NCBI GenBank assembly: GCA_001931875.2
Contig: MSJH02000792.1
Coordinates: 522,734 to 586,733 of the forward strand
Direction: 5' to 3'
Length of the DNA stretch: 64,000 nucleotides
Source of the DNA: Byssochlamys sp. IMV 00236
Lineage: Eukaryota; Ascomycota; Eurotiomycetes; Eurotiales; Thermoascaceae
Shown: positions 57,348 to 64,000 of the stretch, piece by piece
Layout of the letters: each line of letters begins with the position of its first letter
Numbering within the stretch: position 1 is the stretch's first letter
Made by a program: the position numbers and the translations under genes
Notes under the pieces: generated by a model
Told to the model about the DNA's origin: nothing
What the model saw: only the letters and a program-made list of their open reading frames with translations
The model's database searches: none

Positions 57348-58679
57348 TTAGGGGCTGTATATATGTGGTCCGGTAAGTGACTGGTCATTAGGTCCCGTTC
57401 GGCTATTATAACGACATGCTGCCGTTTTGCAGAGACACAAAGTATTATTGGCAGCAAAGTAGCCTTCCCCATAGTCTACAGTGATTTCTTCGAAAATAGA
57501 GATGTCTCGTATTGCCTCCACCGTCGTACAAATACGGTCACCAATCGTTCTCCTGCGAAACATTGTGGATGGATCGCATGAGTGGTTGATAAACCGAGTC
57601 CAATTGCCGTACTGTTTTGAAGATATAATTACTTCTCGGCCCGGACAATTCACCTTTGGTTGCTGGAGCAGAGAGTAGATGGGGTCGTGCTTGTAATCCC
57701 TGGGTCGAAGCTCACCGAGGTATAAACCGAGGATATCATCGCTCTTGAAGTTTGCTAATGAGCGAACGCCGATACCCTTCTCGCCGTATTGGACTATTTC
57801 CACTAGGTCGCCCGCGAGAGAAGGAACGGTACAATCGCATATGCTCTTTGAGCAACAGAGATCGCATTCGCCATCCGCTGGGACGCGAGTGGTAGGATCT
57901 CTTTTACCAAGTGGCCAATCACTAGAGCGGAATATATATCGGTCGATGTGCTCTTGGAGCTTATCCTCATAGGTGGGGCAAGCTACACGACCATCTGTCA
58001 TCCTGACAAGATGATGAGGATGCCCAATGGCAGTAAGATCAATGTCAGCGCGAGTGAGCGTTTCGTATATAGAGCGAGTGCGGTGATGCAGGAGCGGTCC
58101 ACGCCACTCGAGACTCCTCGATCTAGCAAAGATTTCGAGACTTCGGCGATTCTGCGATATTTCTCCAAGGAGCATAATCCATTGCGTTCTGTCCATCTCC
58201 TCGCAAGCCCGTCGAAAAGCTTCCGAGTGTGCGCATATGGCAACTAATTTCCATCCAAGTTGCGTGACGAGTGCAACGGAGCGCCGCTCTTTAGACCGAC
58301 GTATCTGAGTTTCGATTTCACAGTCTAGATCGAAGGGTTCAAATCCATGAGCAGCAGCCATTTGTCCAACAACACGGTCAATGAAGGAGGCTGCATGGGT
58401 GCACTCTGATATATATCTGACTATCCCATGATGAGCTGCACCGGCTCCTCGTCGCGCTCTGAAGAACCTTCGTAGAATAGAAACATGGTTAATATCGAAG
58501 TAAATGGCTGCTAGAATCTTACGTCTTCGCTGCCTCATCCTGAAAATCCGATTTTGATACAGTTCGCCGACAAAGTCGCCGCTCCCCGAGTGGTCACCAT
58601 TTGTAGCGACTGTGAACCCCTGTGTAGATGCATCCTGGAAATCTTCTGTTCCAAGCACGGAGCTTTCATTTGATGACAT
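57348..58679 (-). CDS. SET-domain lysine methyltransferase, intronless
   Basis: One exon encodes 443 residues. The N-terminal 260 residues have no recognised domain, with basic helices (RMRQRRRKILAAI). A reduced pre-SET Cys cluster (CDLCCSKSICDC, 272-283) precedes the SET domain at about 290-405: GEKGIGVRSLANFKSDDILG, LYLGEL, the cofactor-binding NWTRFINHSCDPS (His366) and EEITVDYGEGYF with the catalytic Tyr. A post-SET motif CLCKTAACRY (415-424) follows. The pre-SET/SET/post-SET order resembles SUV39/Clr4 H3K9 methyltransferases, but the zinc cluster has 5 rather than 9 Cys, so histone specificity is doubtful. The start ATG at 58679 is the first in frame. It lies in the accessory block downstream of the ANL ligase. 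Confidence 0.85.
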   Translation of the reverse strand: MSSNESSVLGTEDFQDASTQGFTVATNGDHSGSGDFVGELYQNRIFRMRQRRRKILAAIYFDINHVSILRRFFRARRGAGAAHHGIVRYISECTHAASFIDRVVGQMAAAHGFEPFDLDCEIETQIRRSKERRSVALVTQLGWKLVAICAHSEAFRRACEEMDRTQWIMLLGEISQNRRSLEIFARSRSLEWRGPLLHHRTRSIYETLTRADIDLTAIGHPHHLVRMTDGRVACPTYEDKLQEHIDRYIFRSSDWPLGKRDPTTRVPADGECDLCCSKSICDCTVPSLAGDLVEIVQYGEKGIGVRSLANFKSDDILGLYLGELRPRDYKHDPIYSLLQQPKVNCPGREVIISSKQYGNWTRFINHSCDPSTMFRRRTIGDRICTTVEAIRDISIFEEITVDYGEGYFAANNTLCLCKTAACRYNSRTGPNDQSLTGPHIYSP

Positions 58680-59449
58680 TGTTGAAATTGATGTGAGTAG
58701 TTATGCTAAAATGACGAGAGAACCTCACTGAGTTGTTTGCTTCAACGACGTGACTGTGCTCTCCCGCTTCTGCTGCAATAGCCCAGTGTACTTGAACCAT
58801 ATCTTCCTTTACCCAGGAAGTTTGCTGGATTATAGATCAGTTCGATGAGTCCCTAGACAATGAGTTCATTGTACAAAGGCTGGGTTTCTTAGATAGATGG
58901 TGATCCTGAATCTTTGTTCCACCCCAGATGCTATCGTCTCGGACATGGTAGTCTGGTGCTATGTATAGTACAAAGCATCCAAATGGCCACAGGTTCAGTC
59001 CAATAAAGTGGTAACTCTTAGAAGTTTCTATGGATAGTATCGATATATAACTGAACAAAGGGCAGATGCATGCTGTTGTGAGATGATGCAGGCGTTTATT
59101 TAGGACAACAGCCACATTGCAGAGCTGCATGCTGATAATAGAAATATGCAAACGTTTGAACCAGAATTAGCAATGATGGAAGTGATGTTGTTTTCTCTGG
59201 AATCCTGGATGGACTTCGGGGCTTGGCAGCCGATGTCACTCTCGATGCGGCGGGGAAGCTCTGACGGAAGGCGTCAACCAACGCGAGCTTCAGGACTCCC
59301 TTATGTCGCGTTGTGCAATACCGGGATCGCCTCCGGATAGTCGCATACTTTCAAAACACTCATATATCGCCCTTTCACTACGCTCCGCGAGCTCCTCCCT
59401 ATCTTCTCGCTTTCCTGACCGGGGTCGTTGAGTGGACAAGGCTCCAAAG
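58680..59449. other. Divergent intergenic stretch
   Basis: About 770 bases between the SET gene start and the UIM gene start. No gene seen; AT-rich centre. Confidence 0.5.
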
Positions 59450-62202
59450 ATGGCCGAACCTTCGGAGGAAGCTATCACGGATTTTGTCAGCTTCACAGGC
59501 ACCTCGCGCGAGCAAGCTATTAGTTACTTGAAGGTGATTGCGATATATCTTGTCTCTATTTTAGCCCATACTGACCCTATTTCCTGCACAGGCGAACGAT
59601 CTCAATTCCCAAAAAGCCATCAATGCGTACTTCGAGAACCCCGCCGGCCCTCAGCCAGAGGTGAAGCTCCATGCTATACTTAGTCTTTTGGATTGCCCGA
59701 ACTGATCAAGAAATGATGTTGGACCGGACTGTAGGCCACGCAGTTCTACGGTGGTCAGGATATTCCCTGTAAGTACGGACCGGGTATTTCCACTTCTCAA
59801 TACCTGACATCTCTAGCTTTCAACATCGAGAATCCCGAGCCTGCTCCTAGCAGCAACTATGTAGCACCTCCGTCACGGCCTCCTTCGCGCGTCAATATGC
59901 AGCCAACGCCTGATGTGCCTAGATACGGCGAGAAAACAGATCTATCCGCTGCGAATACAACGGGTGAGACGACCTCCCACGGATTTAACGAAGTTCTGGT
60001 GAATTGACGTCAATTGCTCAAGGAGCAGAAAATAATACGGAAGGGTTGACTCTAGCGGAGCGAGAAGAGCGCGATCTGCAACAGGCGATGGCAATGTCTC
60101 TGGACCAAAGTTTTGGAGAACAAGAGATAGGGGTTACGAGCAGTGCTGGGCCAAATTTCGGGCCTGCAACGCGAGATCACTATGACTCGGGAGAGTGGGC
60201 TATGACTCTCTTCAACCCCAGCTCCCGTGAAGCGATCATCAGCCCAGATCCTCATGACCGCGCGCGAGTCAGCGATGAGCCTGCTTTTCTTCGCCCGTCC
60301 CAAGAAGGCCTGCATCTGGGAGGTCTCCTCACCATTCTTCATTCCATTCCGCTGGCCAGGGAAGCGCTTCTGCTCCGGGAGAAGGTCTTGCCGGACTATG
60401 GTTATGACCCACAATGGTGGAACGGACAACCTATAAACACCCCCAAGATTGTTTCACTTGACGATGTCTATAGCGATGATGATGATTGGGATGAGATCCT
60501 GTACGAAACTCAGAGATCAATCGCCTTTCTGGATTCCACAGAACGTGCGTTTGGGAGTGTCGATGCCTTGGCAAGTTTCAGATCAATGTCGACATACGGG
60601 CCTGACGCTGCTGTACCTAAATTTCTGGAAACGTGGTCTGCAGCAGCGGAGCGCGCATGTCCAGAGAATAAATTAGCAACGGTTTTTTCTTCCCACGCAG
60701 TCAAGCAGTCACTTTCCGGCACAGATACGCCGATCGAGAGGAGTTTCGTTACGCTCGAATGTTTTGAAGAGCCGGAACAAGGCCAGACGCTGTATGATGT
60801 CCTGGATCGTACAGTATGGGCCGACAGGCCGGGTGAAGAGCTTGACTACGTGTGGTTGGAACGTGTGGCTGATGTCCTCACTATCCGATTGGAGAACCCT
60901 AAGCCGTCAGCTACATCGCTTCAAGTGAAAATACCTGCTACGTTTTACCCTGATCGTTATCTTCGTGCCTGCAGAGACATTGCACGTGAATTCCGCACCA
61001 GCCGGCTTGAAGCTTACAAGGAGATTGCCAAGCTGGAGAATGTCATGGACCGATTCACTGTCTCCAGGTCACTGGCCAACAAAGGCTTTACGTCGAAAGA
61101 GATACTTGAGAAAGCAGCTGCGGCAGCAGTATTGGCTCTACCTAAAAACCTCGCCAATGGCGCCACAGGTGATTCCTTGACACCGGAAGCGGCAAACGCA
61201 GAAGGCCAGCGACTTGCTAATGAACTACGCGCTATCTCGGAAAAGATTGAGCAGAAGCTGAAAGGTAAAATCCTGAAACCAGCTAGAGGATCATATGGCT
61301 AACCTATCCTATGATAGAGCTCGAAGTGCGAAGACAAAATGCCTTAGAGACCCTCCGGGGTTATTCCAAAACCCTTACCGAGCCTTCTGCCTCACCTGAC
61401 GAACCACCTCATTGCGAGTACACCTTGCGAGGTGTATGCACAGAGCCGCATATAACATATATTCTCAGACGGTGTGCGGAACGCCGTTCTGAGGATCAAA
61501 TGGATATCGACAAGCCGCAGCAAGGGTGGCAGTGGTGGCGGATCAGCTTTTCTACTGACGACGCTAAGACACAACAGTCCGAATCTAGCAAGAGTAATGG
61601 CACAGGAAAGTACGTCGCACCGCCAAACACAGACGTTATTGGTTACACCGCTCGCAAGGTTCGGGAAATCGAGGTTCTCAGAGCAGCACGAGAAGAGTCG
61701 AAAAGCGTCTTGCTCGTTTATGCAAACAGTAGCGCTGTCCAATTTGGGGAGAGTCCAGCTCCAACCCCCCTTCAGGTGAGAATGAAAATTCCTATCTTCT
61801 TCGAGACTATTTGTGACATTGTACCAGGAATTCGTCGAAAGGGACAACGAGTCCTTCGAGTTCGAGCTGAAGGAAGCGGAACGTGAATTACAAGACGAGG
61901 GTCCAGAGGATGGGCAACAATCACCATCCCAGGAGCCAGCAGGGGAACAAACTAGGGATGGACAATCACTGTCCTCGACTCAGCCTGTTCCAGTTGACTC
62001 AGCGCCGGCCAACAGCGAGAATCTTGCTGACTACGAGGTCCCTATGTCCGACCAGGGTACAGTTCAGGGACAGGAGATGCAGGAAAAGGGAGGGGTGAGT
62101 CTATTCACCCAGTCACTATCCAGTAGTGGGCAGCAGTCCACTGACTGCGCGGAAACCAGTAAACAAAACCTCGAAACGAATGATGTAGAACAAATGTGTT
62201 AA
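59450..62202 (+). CDS. UBA/UIM ubiquitin-binding protein
   Basis: Seven exons, 59450-59533, 59592-59660, 59735-59768, 59817-59963, 60023-61264, 61318-61775 and 61828-62202, encode 802 residues. The start (EEAITDFVSFTGTSREQAIS, then LKANDLNSQKAINAYFENP) is a UBA-like fold; a ubiquitin-interacting motif follows near residue 130 (ERDLQQAMAMSLDQS). The middle (GGLLTILHSIPLAREALL, RSIAFLDSTERAFGSVDAL, FVTLECFEEPEQGQ) resembles a USP-type fold, but I see no Cys/His box, so it is probably a catalytically dead ubiquitin hydrolase-like scaffold. Coiled segments and a Gln/Ser-rich tail end the protein. Splicing at 61265-61317 (GTAAAA donor) joins KIEQKLK to ELEVRRQ. The final exon might contain one more intron, so the last 40 residues are uncertain. 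Confidence 0.78.
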
Positions 62203-62690
62203 CGTTGAGACGGCTAGTTAGCATAGTTCCCTGGTCGGGAATGCATAAAGTACATACCTACAACTTATACCATAGATTCAGATGCACTCCAAACCTCTAG
62301 GCATTATTCAGGATGATATAGCAAGTGACAGAGTAGCAAACCAAGTTTGAGTAGATCAAATTCTACTATAAGCATGCGTATTGGACATGATTGGCCAGTG
62401 CCGCCAGTCGGCATCGTATGTTGAAACAGAACTGCTCTCACAATACACTAGATATACCACTAGTGATGGTAGAACCTGGACTAAGCCAGTTGAAGCAGGT
62501 CAAGGGGTAGGATGGTTGGTGGCGAGATTGGTTGATTAAGGAACTAAGATCTGCCTAACTAACTAATATGAAAACTTTTGTGGTTGTGGGTCAGGTGATT
62601 AGATCACGGGCTCCATCATGTTGAACCTCCGTTTGGTTTGTTTGCATTAACTCGACGCTCTCCGATCTACCAACGATCCGGTCGCAGAAG
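62203..62690. other. Intergenic, RO10 promoter
   Basis: About 490 bases between same-strand genes, with no gene seen. Confidence 0.55.
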
Positions 62691-63481
62691 ATGCGTATTG
62701 AATCAACCATTTCGAAAGACAAAGCGTTCTCAGTCTTTCATGAAACGATGACGGTGGAAAGCGAATCGATCGCTGGATCGACGATTGAGCTCCTGGAAGC
62801 TCGTCTGCGCCGCCTGGAATATTTGCTTACAGGCGATGTGAACTGGACCGGAGAACCTACACCAGCCCCGAGGCCAGACGGTCTTGATGATACAGTTGCG
62901 CGTCGGTTGGCGCGTCTAGAGACCGGACTGCAAGCGCTCAGCAAAACAATCCCGGCGGTTCATGATGTTCTTCAGCTTCGTTAGTGCTTTCCAGCTGTTT
63001 TAGAAGAGGACCCAGATAACCATTGTGAGACCCGGGTTTTGCTGATTTGATTTGATTTGATTCAACTACAACAGATGACCGCCATCCGGATCTATTCCGC
63101 TCTATCCCACAACAAGAGATCCCGACCAGCTTGACCGTGCAGAATCTCGCGTCGATCGTCTTGTCGTACGCTTCTGCTTTCCCTGAGACTGCATCCCGCC
63201 TCACGTCCCTGAACGACCTTCCCATACCCGACGCGGAAGCGTCTGCATCCCTTGTCGAACTCCAGCCCCGTCTGGATCGCCTCGCGCAGGTGCAGGAAGA
63301 GCAAGCGAAGGAAGTATCCGAATTGAGAACGCGCAGCGCGAGGGTGCTGCAGCGGTGGTATGAGATTGGACTTGTTGGTGGCGGGGAGTGCTGGGTCGAT
63401 TGGGAGGGGAGGTTGGAAGAAGTCGATCGGGAGGTGAGAAGAGAGGAGGTTGTGAGGGAGAAGAGAGCACGTGAAATCTGA
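62691..63481 (+). CDS. ro10: Dynactin p24 subunit, RO10 type
   Basis: Exons 62691-62979 and 63075-63481 encode 231 residues. ELLEARLRRLEYLLTG, DVNWTGEPTPAPRP, TVARRLARLETGLQALSK and, across the junction, QLHDRHPDLF with NLASIVLSYASAFPETASRL, DLPIPDAEASASLVELQPRL and SARVLQRWYEIGLVG are the hallmarks of the fungal dynactin shoulder subunit p24 (N. crassa RO-10, human DCTN3). The protein is almost entirely helical coiled coil. Dynactin activates dynein for nuclear movement in hyphae. A second ATG at 62748 is closer to where the family usually starts and may be the true one. The 95-base intron holds a TTTGA pentanucleotide repeat. Confidence 0.93.
63044..63063. repeat. TTTGA pentanucleotide microsatellite
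   Basis: About four TTTGA units inside the single intron of the RO10 gene, between donor and acceptor. Likely a length-variable site without coding effect. Confidence 0.6.
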
Positions 63482-64000
63482 TCTATATGACATCTGATTC
63501 TGTCATTGCACCCCTGTCCCAGCGGAGGCGGGCTTCGTTGAGATGGGGGCCTTTTCCTTGTCTTCGTTCGTGGCTAGCTGGATAGATACCACCGAGGGGT
63601 TCGCTGGAGTTCAAGGGCGTTAAGGTTCAAGACAAGCAACCACAGTCGTTTCAGATTGTGTATGGAGCATTGTGCATTCCCTGCAAGGGAGATCTGCGCT
63701 AAGCCTGGTTTTCTTTTTTTTCTCTCTCTCTTCCTCTTTCTTGCTTCACAGATAGCATATGATATCATCTGTTCAATGCTGCTTTCGGTTCGTTACTTCT
63801 CCGGTTAGCTTGTTGGTCTTGGCCCTGTTGATGTAATACAAAGTGCATTATTGTGCTTTTGGAGAACGTAAGGTTTCCTTTCCTCTGTAAGAATGGCGAG
63901 CGAATCGCAGTTGACTTGTCCCTTCCTCGCTATAGTCGCCAACTCAGGTAGGGTATTCGTTTGTGGGACAGAATGGGCTTTGGAATCTGATACCCAGTAT
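63482..64000. other. Right-edge intergenic DNA
   Basis: About 520 bases after RO10, with a pyrimidine tract near 63710-63735. No gene supported before the window ends. Confidence 0.5.

Noticed and set aside
57348..58679. Clr4/DIM-5 H3K9 methyltransferase
   Set aside because: No chromodomain and an incomplete pre-SET cysteine cluster; only the general SET call is kept.
1..64000. tRNA, rRNA, CRISPR and intact transposons
   Set aside because: No cloverleaf-like T-arm/A-box pairs, repeat-spacer arrays or long terminal repeats were noticed by eye; a tRNAscan or RepeatMasker run would settle this.

Overview
This window is nuclear DNA of a filamentous ascomycete, most likely an Aspergillus or close relative (Eurotiales). 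The genes are compact. Most have several 50-70 bp introns with GTRNGY-type donors and CTAAC/CTGAC-type branch points. The products include fungal-specific proteins (AspA septin, PkaC2, Rom2, Ist3, RO10) and C2H2/Zn2Cys6 regulators. No rRNA, tRNA, CRISPR or intact transposon was recognised. Gene models were spliced by hand from the sequence, so exon borders are predictions.

Layout. 1-12.9 kb: 3' end of nse4, a DUF4336 protein, a DUF4396 membrane protein, a four-helix MARVEL-like protein, a large LCCL membrane protein, a Ppn2-like phosphatase and the tRNA-modifying enzyme tcd1. 13-19.7 kb: a small accessory island with a two-finger C2H2 plus Zn2Cys6 transcription factor, a divergently transcribed paralog of the complex I PSST/NuoB subunit, and a short-chain dehydrogenase. 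19.7-23.3 kb: cysA-type serine O-acetyltransferase and a membrane-anchored GH43 enzyme. 23.3-26.8 kb: a gene-poor stretch. 26.8-50.9 kb: a dense block of housekeeping and cell-polarity genes (Och1-like glycosyltransferase, pkaC2, vma3, rom2, aspA, hsv2, ist3, dynein light intermediate chain, a membrane spermidine-synthase-like protein, a CCDC97-like protein). 50.9-59.4 kb: a second accessory-looking stretch (Hal4/Sat4-like kinase, ANL acyl-CoA ligase, intronless SET methyltransferase). 59.4-63.5 kb: a UIM protein and the dynactin p24 subunit RO10.

How the genes fit together. Several belong to cell polarity and transport (Rom2, AspA, PkaC2, dynein LIC, dynactin p24), but their mixed strands do not suggest co-regulation. 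The one plausible dedicated module is TF - PSST paralog - SDR. It carries a complete set of N2 cluster ligands in the PSST copy and a CGG-N5-CGG repeat in the shared promoter. A duplicated respiratory target next to a regulator and an oxidoreductase fits an inhibitor-tolerance or alternative-complex-I hypothesis. No core biosynthetic enzyme lies in the window, so this remains inference. Other notable items are a GC-AG intron and two consecutive micro-exons in vma3, and a 10-bp palindrome (TACCTAGGTA) that recurs only in intergenic DNA.
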